DNA from: Bedellia somnulentella
Taxonomy: Eukaryota; Arthropoda; Insecta; Lepidoptera; Bedelliidae
Direction of reading: 5' to 3'
Assembly: GCA_963576735.1 (NCBI GenBank)
Contig: OY755191.1
Span: 13,483,608-13,547,607 of the forward strand
Length of the DNA: 64,000 bases
Made by a program: the position numbers and the translations under genes
The notes under the pieces: generated by a model
Seen by the model: only the letters and a program-made list of their open reading frames with translations
Databases searched by the model: none
Told to the model about the DNA's origin: nothing
Shown here: in pieces, positions 10,703-21,787 of the stretch
Layout: each line of letters opens with the position of its first letter
How positions within the stretch are numbered: the first letter of the stretch is position 1

Positions 10703-11024
10703 CCAAACATGCATTAAGCTAACTATAAAAATGCAATTAAGCTTGATTGTATCATTTTCCACAATATCTTGTAAAGACCCTTTAGGCCCATATTCAGTTA
10801 GCAGACAGCAATGGCGAGGGTCCACGCAGGCTCCATAAAACCTGGCCAGATGGTCGTGTTCAAGGTCTTTCATCTTCTTCAGCTCCAGGAGTGGGAGTCA
10901 CGTTAGGTCTATTCTCTGTTTATCCACTTTCTTGATGGCTAATCTGCAGTCTTTGTAGAAACCATAGGGGGCGTTATACTTGGCGCTCACCGGCCAAGGA
11001 TATTGCTTCGTCTGAATGTGTTGT
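10703..11024 (-). pseudogene. Receptor guanylyl cyclase exon (kinase-homology domain) with a nonsense codon
   Basis: On the minus strand a splice acceptor (TTTTTTTTGTCAACAG, exon from 11024) and a donor (GGGTAAAG after 10703) bracket one reading frame of about 107 codons. It reads QYPWPVSAKYNAPYGFYKDC, LAIKKVDKQRIDLT, stop, LPLLELKKMKDLEHDHLARF, then GACVDPRHCCLLTEYGPKGS and LQDIVENDTIKL. This is the kinase-homology domain of a membrane receptor guanylyl cyclase (GACVDPP..CLLTEYCPKGSLQDILEN in the family). Its usual role is regulatory binding beside the cyclase domain. The only lesion is TGA at 10898-10900 where relatives have Arg (a CGA-to-TGA change). No other exon of such a gene was found on this strand, so it is probably a stranded duplicate exon. 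A live gene with distant exons and a real variant or sequence error is the alternative. Confidence 0.75.
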
Positions 11025-11048
11025 CTGTTGACAAAAAAAACATATAAA

Positions 11049-11361
11049 ATAACATAATAAACGATCACGCCAAATATCCCCGAAGGGGCTGGCAGAGGTA
11101 CTAATACATTTTGCATGGACAGTGTACTCACGTGATAGGGGGCAGGCCTATCGCCGTTTTGTATAAATACACTGTCACATGACTAAGTACAACTCAGCCA
11201 TGTGGGTTTCCTCACGATGTTTTCCCTCACCGTTAACAACTATGATAAATTAACCACACATATGTCTTTAGAAAAGACAAATTGGTGTAGGCCCGACCCA
11301 GGATTTGAACACTAGTCGTTTGCACGATAACCGAGTGTTCTACCCACTGGGCTATCACGGT
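11049..11361 (-). repeat. SINE-B copy with internal deletion
   Basis: The minus-strand copy ends in the tRNA-like head (box A-like TAGCCCAGTGGGTAG, box B-like GTTCAAATCCTGG). The part between the CCTCTGCCA region and GTCCATGCAAAA lacks the usual gap-side GTCACGTGATGTTCAG segment. Its 3' end lies 25 bp from the guanylyl cyclase exon. Confidence 0.8.
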
Positions 11362-12218
11362 TGCTGCAAGAAAAACATGAAAATTAAATGGGGCAACTCT
11401 GGAAGCGTATAGATCAAAACAAAAACACAACTTTTGGAATTGATTAAGAAGTCATCCCGTTACAAACATTCAAAAATAACATACAATCGAATCGGTCCTT
11501 TCTACCATCTATGCCAATAATTAAACGCGTCTTCACAAAAACCTGTATGCGAAATTATAATCAACACATATTTAGATAAATTTTAATCTTTTGAGATAAA
11601 TTCGGAAAATGTTGGAGACAAATTTTATTTATTTGCATCACGAGCCCATTACGTCTAATTTGTGTCATTAATCTTGCAGGGTGTCAAGTTCAGGAAGACG
11701 ACATCGTATGAGAGACGACACTTGCGTATAAAAATAAAACGTTATAAAGTTTAAGTCCACAAATTAATTTCAAGAATATAAATATAACTGGGTAGCATAG
11801 CAAGTCTTAATAAGCTTATCACACGTCACGTTTACTTGTCGCTGTACTATTCGTACCATATCGTGTAATATCAACTTATTTTACTGATTTTGGAATAGTG
11901 TTGTTTAGTTAATTTACGTGTTCGCGATCTTGGTTTACTTTTTTATGCTTTGTTCCTGATAAAATTAATCACTTCAATTGATATAACTTGTAAAGTATAA
12001 AAAAAAATGCGACATATTGTTAAACTTACAGACAAAGTTTTTGATTAGTTTAATCACAAAAATAATTAATATGATGTACATACCAAAACCTAAACTAACA
12101 GTATATAAATAGTACTGTTTAATACTAAGATGTTTTATTATTTCAGATGTTCGGAATGCATATTCATATTTGATTTTATTAACATACCAACAACATTTTG
12201 CGGAACAAACTTATTAAA
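11362..12218. other. No gene seen
   Basis: AT-rich sequence with no supported feature. Confidence 0.5.
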
Positions 12219-12471
12219 CATACATACTTACAAACATATACTCACGGCTTTATTTCCCTAGAAGGGGTAGCCAGAGCTAAAGAATTATAAATTCCTCAGC
12301 CACTTTTGGAAGTTGAGTGGGGAAAAGATGGTAAAAATAAAAGTTTTCGTAATGGGTCTCCAACCGCATCGCCCAAAAATCCAATAAAAAGCCCCAATAC
12401 CCTTAGTCGCCTCTTACGACGCCCGTGGGTAGAAAGGGGTAGCGACATTCTAAGCCGGCGCTACACGGCAA
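12219..12471 (-). repeat. SINE-A, full-length with target duplication
   Basis: Runs from the (CATA)n tail and CTCACGGC to the head TAAGCCGGCGCTACACGGCA. A perfect 12-bp target-site duplication AAACTTATTAAA flanks it (12207-12218 and 12472-12483), which supports retrotransposition. Its 5' stem carries a C-G pair where other copies carry T-A. Confidence 0.88.
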
Positions 12472-12789
12472 AAACTTATTAAAGTTCTGGAATATATTCC
12501 TAGCAGGCGATAAGAACACAGCCTGTGAGATCTTTAATCTTGCAGAATGTTCCAACCAGCTGACGAAGGTTTAATCACAAAAGACCTTTATAGATACGGG
12601 ATTTCCAAAAGTTTATAGGTATTCCTTCTACGCCATAAACACACATTTATAAATCAATTAGAATTATTTTCTCAAATTTTATAATTTTAAAATTTATAAG
12701 TTCAAGTTATGAAAAAAGAAATTTATGATTTCCAAGCTAGGAATGGAGCCTCTTGAAGAAGAATATTTTTAATTAGAACATTAAAATGG

Positions 12790-12945
12790 ACACGTACTAT
12801 ATTGGAAACGATGTACAAATATTTGAAAATTACTGAGCAGTGCTTAGAATAGCACTAAAACATTTCTTCCTGCCATGTCAGCGCAACTTCAAACCGAACT
12901 TCCAAAAGTGGATTTACAGTAGTGAGTATATGTACTCGTACGAGT
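12790..12945 (+). repeat. Shrunken SINE-A derivative with shared flank
   Basis: A 45-bp flank (GTACTATATTGGAAACGATG...) followed by a SINE-A head (AGTGCTTAGAATAGCACTA) and a reduced 3' part (TTCCAAAAGTGG, GTGAGTATATGTA). The same flank plus head recurs at 47842-47938, so the pair is a paralogous repeat. Confidence 0.55.
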
Positions 12946-13302
12946 ATTGTATAGAAATAATACAAAATTTACAAAGATCTTCAAATTCAAATTCAAATCA
13001 TTTATTGCTCTGAAAACATATCAAACACTGAAGCAATTACTCTACAAGGTAAATGAATTAGGACCGGACCGTACAATTAAGGAGACAGCCATCGTAACAA
13101 GAAGGTTCGCACTCAGCACTCGGAGGATAATAAAATGAGGCCACAAACGGAACTTTGAAACACATCCGCCTGTTTTATTACTGTTTGGTAAGATCTCGAG
13201 TTCGCCAACTTTTGGTTGATTGATTTTATCTATCTGGGACGTAATTTACCAATATTTAAATTCTTATCAAGTAAATCACAACCCATATAAGTGTAAGCGC
13301 TG

Positions 13303-13385
13303 AATAATGTCGGATTAGAATAGCACCGACCCCGTACTTCTTGCGAGTGTCGTAAGGAGCGAGAGGAGTTATCGTCTTTTTAGGT
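13303..13385 (+). repeat. SINE-A head fragment
   Basis: GCTGAATAATGTCGGATTAG, then AATAGCACCGACCCC and GTGTCGTAAGGAGCGA parallel the first 80 bp of SINE-A. Strongly diverged. Confidence 0.4.
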
Positions 13386-14320
13386 CTTAATTTTTGACAC
13401 TTTAGTATGTGTATTCCATTATATTAATATTTATATAGAATAGAATAACTCTTTATTGTACATCAAACACAAATTTACATTAGAAATTATCATACAGTTT
13501 ACAATGAGGTACAATCGGCGGTCTTATCGCTACAAGCGATCTCTTCGAGACAACCTTTGGAAGGTGAGATTGGTAAACTAGTTATCTGGGTAGATGCACA
13601 AAACAAGCTTACTTTAAAACTAACTTATTCAATTTAAATAATAAATAATAACATAAATATTAATTACACAAAATAATATAATATTACACACATATGAACA
13701 CACATACATACATAACTACATACTTTTATATATACAAGTAATACAAATACCTAAAAAAAATACACAAATACGTTTTAGAAATATAATTAATACATATAAT
13801 TTAAAAAGCAACAGTATTACAGCGCTTCAGTGAGATAGTGTTGTTTCACCAGATCCTTGAACACATTTAGCACTTATTCGTTTAAAATCGCATTGTTTAC
13901 GATCTCAAATAAAATAGTAAATGACACATGATTTTGAAAGAGTAAAAGATCAAGCCTCAGACTTGTTCACGCCTAATCAAAGCGCATAATTTTACCCTTA
14001 AACTTCTTTATTTGTCATAATCAAGTGTGTGCATATGATTTATTTCGTGTATATTTTTGTAGCTTTTATGAAAACAATTAGAGAGAACCTAATGTAAAGT
14101 CTTGGTTTGGAATCAAAATAAAGGAAAACGTAACTATTCATACATACCCTCAAATATAAACTTGTTGAAACGAAACAGACCAGAAATCAGACCTCTACCT
14201 CTACTGGGTCGTTCAAATATAAGTTAAAAAATCTATGTTCTACATTTAAATTATAATTTACTGTCGCATATATAAATATTATGATAACTCTTCTATCCTT
14301 TAATTTAATGTTTTTGACAT

Positions 14321-14395
14321 GAATTCCTCATGTGGGGATTATTACTCATAAACTCTTTCTTTTCTTCCTTTTCTTTTTCTTTCTTTAATAACATC
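14321..14395. repeat. Head of the tRNA-hairpin repeat family
   Basis: ATGAATTCCTCATGTGGGG and GATTATTACTCATAAACTC match the family head. The tRNA-like core is replaced by a pyrimidine-rich tract. Confidence 0.5.
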
Positions 14396-14683
14396 TTCTA
14401 TCCTTTGTACGCGGTATCTATCTACTAATATATTTCGACTGATCATTTATTGAATTATAAATTACGCCTATAAAATTTTATATGTATTATATCATATTAT
14501 ATATCTATTTTTATAGGTTTTACTTTATTCATTGGTATGTACTTACGATTGAGTGTTTTGTTTTTTTTATTTTATTGCTAGTTATTGAAATTTTGGTAGT
14601 ATTTGAAACGTTGTTAGTTATAAAATAAAAATGTGTACGTTTGTTTTATCTTTTTATATTATATTTTTGTTTTGTTTAAATTA

Positions 14684-14755
14684 AGCGGTGTCGGTTAAAA
14701 CCAGCGTGTCTCGGAACGGTCTGTGTCCCGTTCCAGGCATGGTGAGACGACACCC
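14684..14755 (+). other. Nested hairpin motif, possible structured RNA element
   Basis: GGTGTC pairs with GACACC. Inside it GTCTC pairs with GAGAC, and inside that GGAACGG pairs with CCGTTCC. A side hairpin GGTTAAAACC sits in the first interval. Three nested perfect stems in about 70 bp are unlikely by chance. It is followed by a T-rich stretch and AATAAATG, so it may be the 3' UTR of a decayed retroelement. Confidence 0.45.
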
Positions 14756-16251
14756 TTTTGGCAATGTTAATTAATGTTTTTCCTATATGTTTTTTATCTT
14801 TGTGTTTTTAATGTGTTTTCTATTATGTGTCATTCTGTTCTCGTTTGTGTGTGTGTGTGTGTTAATTTGCCAAATAAATGTCTTTTATTTTTTATATAAA
14901 TCATTAAGGTCATATCATTATATAGTTCAAGCGAAAAAAATGCCTTCTGTATCTAATATTTCAAAGGGTTTTGCTTAAAAAAATTCTTTCGCTCCGAACA
15001 ATTATAGACTGACTCCCGTGATGGCTTTTTATTATTTAATAACGAAACTTTACATAAAACCTCGTCTTGTATGACAGTTGTAAAACTTCTCTCGCCAGGT
15101 TAACTCTCTTTAATTGACCTCAAAGTATAACTTAGATTAGATAGCGCAGATATATTCCTGTATTCTGCTATGTAATGTTGTGGATAAGATTAGATAAACT
15201 CTTAGGGTTTAAGAGCTTTTAAATTATTATAGGGCAATGCGGTAGCAACCATAGCCAAACTTTCTTTATTTAACAATTTTCTGCCCACTAAACTTCCAAA
15301 AAAGTTTGTGAAATTTCAAATTCTGAAAATTTGGCTACCCCTTGTCCGGATTCAGAAACGTTATTATAGGTAGGTCCTGCATAGCTAGTACGTGTGAACT
15401 TTTAAATAGATATCGCTTGGTATATAAAACAGCCATCTCTTGCGCACTTATTTAGTATCGTATACTGTCATCTCAGTCTAACCGTTATCGTGTCGAAAAA
15501 ATTGCGCTCATGCTGGGGCTCCTGGTTAAACAAATATATTTAAACCTATATAAACTTATCTTAAGTTAACTTTTGAAGGCTAATTTATGGTAGTATTACC
15601 GATAATTTTTTTTAAAAGTTTATATCTTTATAATGAATGTTTTCATAAAAAATCTATTATTTGCACATAAACCTATTTTTTGTTAAGTAGTTTGTAAGTT
15701 CATCGCTTTATGAAAACCCTTTCAATATTACCTAGCGCACATTTTCCCCTGACCGTAACAATATATTAAAGACACAAAGATAAACCACGTAACTGTAATG
15801 TCTCCTCAAAACCTTACAGAAAAAAGGTCCTTAAGAGATAAGCCTCTGACGTGTTTGAGTATGTCCAAAAGGTTTTTCCGTGTACTCTGGATTACGAGAG
15901 AATAGGGGCAGATGGATTTTACGGTTCTGTGATATGTTTGTTAACTCTGCTAGTTATCTATCTTTACTATCATAAGACTGTAACGAGGTCAAAACTGTAC
16001 ATTTAAGAGAAAAAAATAAAACCGGTGGAATATGTTTTATTTTCGATACTGAAGCTAAATTTGCTATTTTTGAAAAAAAAAATCTGTCTGTCTGTCTGTA
16101 TGTCCGTTCATCACGTTAATTCTACCACACTGATCATAATAAAATTTGGCATGAATGTAGGTTATACATCGGGCCAACATATAGGATATAATTTATCCCG
16201 GATTGCGCAAGAATTCCCACAGGAGCATAAAAAAAACATAACTTTTATGTG

Positions 16252-16910
16252 GTTCCCCATATTTACACGATTAATTTTTTCATCGACCGACTTCACCGGA
16301 CTCTTCATTAATAGTCTTTTTGGAAAAAATAAGGGTTTCATCCATTTTCATCAAAATAATTGTCCATTTAAATGTTTGTCAATAGTATGACTACGAGATA
16401 TATAGGATATCACAAATTTGAGACTTACACAATTGTCTGCGTGTCGTAGCGGTAAACCGTTTGGTGAATACTGAGTACGAAAGATCCAGGTTCGAATCAC
16501 GGGTGGTCAAAGTCTTTTTGCTTATTTTTTTTTGCTTTTGTGTTAGGTTAGAATAATAGGATGCACTAATCGTTCTTTTTCACATTCAACTATGCGAATA
16601 TGCATGAATAAAGATAATTGAAAGCATATTGTATGAATTTTGCGTATTCATTTGGTAGATTTGAGAATATGCTTATAACTTTTGTTTATTTAACTATTTT
16701 TAACTTATTTTTGTGTGTGTGTGTGTGTGTGTATGTGTAACTAATATTCTCATAGATATATATTACTTTACTTACGCATAAATTAATATTCTGTTTAAGC
16801 CTCAGAATGCATAGTTTGTAAATAATAGTAAATATCTCAATTTTAATTCAGTACCGCCATATATTTGCCGATGATTGCAATCTCTCTCACATCATTAACT
16901 TATTGCTCCC
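16252..16910. repeat. Tandem segmental duplication, unit 1
   Basis: From GTTCCCCATATTTACACGAT to GCAATCTCTCTCACATCA, this 660-bp unit recurs immediately downstream. It contains a tRNA-like piece (GTCGTAGCGGTAAACCG ... CAGGTTCGAATCAC) at about 16445-16510 and a (GT)n tract at 16713-16732. It lacks the two SINE insertions of unit 2 and so serves as the empty-site control. Confidence 0.8.
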
Positions 16911-17034
16911 CATATTTACACGATAAATTTTTTCATCGACCCACTTTATCACTATCACTCTTCATTAATAGTGTTTTTGAAAAAAAATAAGGGTCTTATC
17001 CATTTTCATCAAAATGAATGTCCATTTAATGAAT

Positions 17035-17284
17035 TGCTGTGTAGTGTCGGCTTAGAATAAAACTACCCCATTTCTTCCGGTGGGTTTACGTAAGAGGCGA
17101 CTAACAGTATTGGGGCTTTTAAGGGATTTTTGGGCGATGTGGTTGGAGACCCATCACCAACAACCTTTATTTCACTATCTTTTCCCGACGCAACTTCCAA
17201 AAGTGGCTGAGGAACTTCAAGTTCCTTAGCTCTGGCTACCCCTTCTAGGGATTTATAGCCGTGAGTATATGTATGTATGTATTT
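17035..17284 (+). repeat. SINE-A inserted in duplication unit 2
   Basis: Full length, from TGCTGTGTAGTGTCGGCTTA to GCCGTGAGTATATGTATG. It is absent at the matching place in unit 1. ATTTAAT appears on both sides as a short duplication. Confidence 0.85.
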
Positions 17285-17614
17285 AATTGTTTGTTAATAG
17301 TATGGCTACTAGATATATACCATATCACAAATTTGACATCATTACCAATGTTTTTGTGGCGTAGCTGTATATCAATTGGTCTAAACTAAAGAATTGGATG
17401 ACCCAGGTTCGAATCCCGGGTGATTTAAGTCTTTTTTGCTTTTGTGTTAGGTTAGAATAATAGGATGCACTAATCCTTCTTTTTCACATTCAACTATGCG
17501 AATATGTATGAATAAAGATAATTGAAAGTATATTGTATGAATTTTGCGTATTCATTTGGTAGATTTGAGAATATGTTTATAACTTTTGTTTATTTAACTA
17601 TTTTTAACTAATAT

Positions 17615-18120
17615 GGCAACTGTGATAGCCCAGTGGGTAGAACACTCGGTTATCGTGCAAACGACTAGTGTTCAAATCCTGGGTCGGGCCTACACCAATT
17701 TGTCTTTTCTAAAGACATATGTGTGGTTAATTTATCATGGTTGTTAACGGTGAGGGAAAACATCGTGAGGAAACACACATGGCTGAGTTGTACTTAGTCA
17801 TGTGACAGTGTATTCGTACAAAATGGCGATAGGCCTGCCCCCTATCACGTGAGTAAACTTTCCATGCAAAACGTGGGTACTCTGAACACCAGGTGACAAA
17901 GTCACGTGATGTTCAGAAGTATTAGTACCTCTGCCAACTCCTTCGGGGATATTCGGCGTGAACGTTTATGTCATGTTTATGTTATGTAAACAAAAAATCT
18001 TTCCTGTTCCAGCGCCCCACGCTTTTACAATCAAAAATTATAATTTAAAGCACATAGTTTACACTTCAGCCCAGAAGTATTAAATGTAATTATTAAATTA
18101 AATTAGTAATTGTTATGTTA
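17615..18120 (+). repeat. SINE-B with about 130-bp 3' extension
   Basis: The tRNA-like head and body end with CTTCGGGGATATTCGGCGTG and a (TTTATG) tail near 17987. About 130 bp of unrelated sequence follows. A perfect 12-bp duplication TTTAACTAATAT (17603-17614 and 18121-18132) encloses both, so they inserted together. Confidence 0.82.
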
Positions 18121-18605
18121 TTTAACTAATATTCCCATAGATATATTATACTTTACTTACGCATAAATTAATATTCTGTTTAAGTCTCAGAATGCGTAGT
18201 TTGTAAATAGTGTGTAATAGTAAATATCTCAATTTTAATTCAGTACTGCCATCTATCGGCCGATATTTGCAATCTCTCACACATCACCAACAGTCAGTGT
18301 AGGGGGCAGCACCGGGTCACCAAACTGCTATCCACACTTACTCAAGATATTTTCATTTTTGAACATAGAAACTTGGTTACAAAATGTTTGTTTCATGTTT
18401 CTTATGAACTATTAAAGAGGTTTTTTGGAACTCATCCCCTAAGAGATTGAAATATATTATACAACTTTTAGATCTATAAATACAATGTAAAAAGTCTCAA
18501 TGTTCTTTATATCTATTACAACACCCACGGGAATATAAATACAAAAAAGCAGAAGTTAGTGTTTTGGTATTTTGGATGTAATAATATATTTAGGTTATTG
18601 GACTG

Positions 18606-18856
18606 CTGTGTAGTGTCGGCTTAGAATAACACTACCCCATTTCTACCCGTGGGTGATCGTAAGAGGCGACTAAGGGTATAGGGGCTTTTTAAATAATTTT
18701 TGGGCGATGTGGTTGGAGACCCGTCACCAAAACATTTATTATCACCATTTTTTCCCCAATCAACTTCCAAAAGTGGCTGAGGAATTTCTCATTCCAAAGC
18801 TCTGGCTACCCCGTCAAGGGATTTTTAGCCGTGAGTATATGTATGTATGTATGTAT
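18606..18856 (+). repeat. SINE-A, full-length with target duplication
   Basis: Head CTGTGTAGTGTCGGCTTAGA, body with GGGCGATGTGGTTGGAGACC, and tail GCCGTGAGTATATGTATG. Perfect 12-bp duplication GTTATTGGACTG at 18594-18605 and 18857-18868. Confidence 0.9.
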
Positions 18857-18868
18857 GTTATTGGACTG

Positions 18869-19607
18869 TTTAAATTGTTTATAAGAATTGGTTTACAAAT
18901 GCTTTTAAATTAATTTCCAGTCCCAATGTCAAGTTTTAAGTACTATTAAAATATTTATAAACCAAAAAAAATTAATGATTACAATAGGAAATCTCTTTGT
19001 TGCAGATTAAAAACTACATTGGTTGCCTTATCATTATCACCTAGTAATTCAAAGTTGTTAATGGCAAATTAAAGATAGTTACTGAAATCCAAAAAAACAA
19101 TGCAGAAATCAAAATCACACTTCTTGAATTAGAAACGAAATGATTGCCACTCGAGCCTGCCACGGAGACACAATTTAAGAATCCAAACCAAGCTCTATCT
19201 TGAAAGAGTAAATTTTCTCTGTTCATTGAACACAGAGAAAAAATTACACGATTCACGTCAACGTGTGGACGCTAGCGAAACGAAAAATCGTATTAAACAT
19301 GTTTTATGTTTATTCTATTGAAGCCTTTGTGATGGAAGTTAACAATATTGTTTTTTAATTCTCACAAGCTTGAGCTGAATTCAACAAATTGAATTTTGTT
19401 TACAAAAATATAGAACTGATATTGAGAGTTTTTTTTATCTTGGGAAAATAGCAACACTCCTTACATGGGACTCGTAAAAGGTGACAAAGGGATTACAAAT
19501 AAATGAAAAGCATTACCCTGAGTACAGTGAAAATTTCTTGGAATCTTAACCTTACTTTCTCTTTTGGGATTGAGCCGGGTCTAAGAAAAAATGTCTTTGA
19601 CCAATAT
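18869..19607. other. No gene seen
   Basis: AT-rich sequence. A 71-codon minus-strand frame at 19041-19256 has no recognisable feature. Confidence 0.5.
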
Positions 19608-19735
19608 ACATATATACATACATACATACATATATACTCACGGCTATGAATCTTAGAATAACTTCAGAATCAGATAATTCTTCAGCCACTTTTGGAAGTT
19701 TAGTGGGGAAAATATTGTAAAATAAACGACCGTTG
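19608..19735 (-). repeat. SINE-A, 3' half
   Basis: (CATA)n then ACTCACGGCTATGAATC, TTCAGCCACTTTTGGAAG and TAGTGGGGAAAATATTGTAA, 5'-truncated. Confidence 0.7.
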
Positions 19736-20372
19736 TGCGTATCTAGTTGTGACTTACAACACAGAGACATGGCCTCTTACAATGGGCCTCTGAAAAAGGC
19801 TTCTTGTCTTTCATCAAGATAAAATTAAAAAAATTGGCTTAAAATGTTGAAAATTTAAATGGTTGTTGGCGTTCAAAGGATGCAGAGTGGCCACCGCGTA
19901 AAGGACGACAGAATTGATGAATTATGTAGTAAGGTTGGACATTTTTCATAAATAACAACAAATACTGTGATGTAGTTTAAATGAATAAGAAAAGATTCGT
20001 TTCGAAATAAACGTAAAATACAAAGCGGGCAGTTTTATTTCCAACTAGCAACACACAAAGCGGCATCCTATCTGAACCAGAAAAAACCGCTAACAAAGGA
20101 GTAATCAGACCAACTACTATGGCACTGTTCCATGATGCCCTGCGTTATTCATTAGCACTGTTTCAGATAGAAGTGGATGTTAAGCATGCGAATGGGCATT
20201 AACCTTAAAATCAGTTAATTTTGCGTGGTAGAATTAGTGTCATTAATTCGAATTAAATCGTTAGGTATTTTTTATTTCAGGAAAATATAATAGTATGTGA
20301 GCACTAGTCCATATTTTTTCGGCTTAATTTTCATTGGAATATGATTGGGAATGTTTGAATACTTTATAAGTA
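19736..20372. other. No gene seen
   Basis: AT-rich sequence with no supported feature. Confidence 0.5.
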
Positions 20373-20866
20373 ATTCGGTATGCAAGTTTTTTTTTGGTAT
20401 TTATTAAATATTTTTATTCGATAGCAAACACAAAAATAAAAAACTAATTTGAATATTTTTCATTTAAAATGAGTAATTGCAAAGTTATGATTTTTTAAAG
20501 ATTGTTCAACTTTTGTACTTAATGACGTCATCGATTGAAAATATCACGTAGCGACATGCAAATAAAGCGAAATGTTTAGTAAAAATGTTGCTAATTGCAA
20601 AATATTTCACGAATTTATGATCCCAAATGAAATTATTACGATATTATACTAAACAAACCTATGATTTTCGATGTTTTATTAATAAACTGCGAGAACGAAT
20701 GTCTTTGACATATCGCTGAAGGTCAAATACTGTTACAGTTTTTTTCTAAAATAACGGTCATCTTAGCTCTGTTTGATTTAATTTCAAGAAAATATGTTTT
20801 AAAAACATAATATCTCGAAATGGTTTCGTAATCAGCACCACTTTTGTAAAACTTTGCATACCGAAT
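20373..20866. repeat. MITE-like element with ATTCGGTATGCAA ends
   Basis: ATTCGGTATGCAAGTTTT at the left is mirrored by AAAACTTTGCATACCGAAT at the right, both flanked by TA (20371-20372 and 20867-20868). There is no ORF. A second left end is at 50668-50760. A TA target suggests a Tc1/mariner-type MITE. Confidence 0.5.
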
Positions 20867-21787
20867 TAGTTTTTGTGTTTCGCGTTTGCTGATATTAGAG
20901 TAACGAAGTCATTCGTAATCTGATTTAACGTTGGTACATACATACATTACATACATTGGTACATACATGGAAAGCATTACAAGTTTACAGGTCTAAGCAA
21001 AAGCACATCAATTTAAAAGAGACAATACAGTTTTACTCCCCACTAGGTTTGTGAAATTTATATTTAATTGACGGGTTTAAATATTTACATGGAAATATAT
21101 TACCTCTGCTGCCTCTTTTATCAACATTAAGAAGCTGCAGTTGTGTACAATAGATAAAGATAAAACCTTCCCTGCTTCAAACGTGCTCCTAGAGAAATTA
21201 ACTCCCCTCAAAGATTTATTTTAAGCAAGTTTGTAGGTTAAGCTGTTTTGTAATCTTTTTCAAACTTAGTTTGATCCCAAAGGAGATTGACCATTTTGGA
21301 CCAAATGCTGCCCAGGCGTGGGAATAGTTTTTTATTTTACCTTACATAAAAGGGTATTTAAGAAAAATAATTAAAAAAAACAACATCCACGAGGTTGCGT
21401 ACTACCCGATAATATACCTTATGGTTTTCGTAGCACTTTAACTTTTGATATTTCATTTTTTTATAATATTTACGTTGTTGTTTAATATTATTATCTTATT
21501 TATTCTTCTTCTAGTCAGGTCCCGACCTCGCTAGTATCGCAAAGCAAGTTTTTTGTTCGTTGACAGCTTTGTATAGCACTGTCTCTTTTTTCAATTCCAA
21601 GCCAAGTTGATCGAAAGGTACGGTACAAAATCACAGCGAGATTTGAGAGAAATCAAAAGTCTTGCTTCCTCATATTCAGATGTGTATGTATACCTGTTCC
21701 TCTGTACCTGCCTGCTTGCGCGCGCGCCCTTTTGTTTGTATCGCAGTCTATCACCACTCTTTGACGTGAATCGTACTGTGCAACTTA
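20867..21787. other. No gene seen
   Basis: AT-rich sequence. The stretch 21590-21785 is less AT-rich and open on both strands but matches nothing I recognise. Confidence 0.45.

Larger units (their letters stand above)
12946..16251. other. Non-coding stretch with minor repeats
   Basis: No gene is seen. It holds a SINE-A head-like piece (13303-13385), a tRNA-hairpin-family head (14321-14395), a structured motif (14684-14755), a short (GT)n tract (about 14847-14861), and from about 16076 a (CTGT)n tract followed by a repeat-like segment leading into a duplicated region. The surroundings are AT-rich and otherwise featureless. Confidence 0.5.
16915..18291. repeat. Tandem segmental duplication, unit 2 (with two SINE insertions)
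   Basis: Aligns with unit 1 in three blocks (about 16915-17034, 17285-17614 and 18121-18291), interrupted by a SINE-A and a SINE-B insertion. Its tRNA-like piece (GTGGCGTAGCTG ... CCCAGGTTCGAATCCCGGG) is better preserved than in unit 1. Confidence 0.8.

Noticed and set aside
15410..15530. TATATAAAAC followed by CTCAGTC and an ATG at about 15511, looking like a core promoter and first exon
   Set aside because: The TATA to initiator distance (about 50 bp) is wrong, the frame from the ATG is very short, and no downstream exon was found.
16076..16100. CRISPR-like or satellite array from (CTGT)n and (CATA)n tracts
   Set aside because: These are simple microsatellite tracts, the latter being SINE/LINE tails, with no spacer structure.
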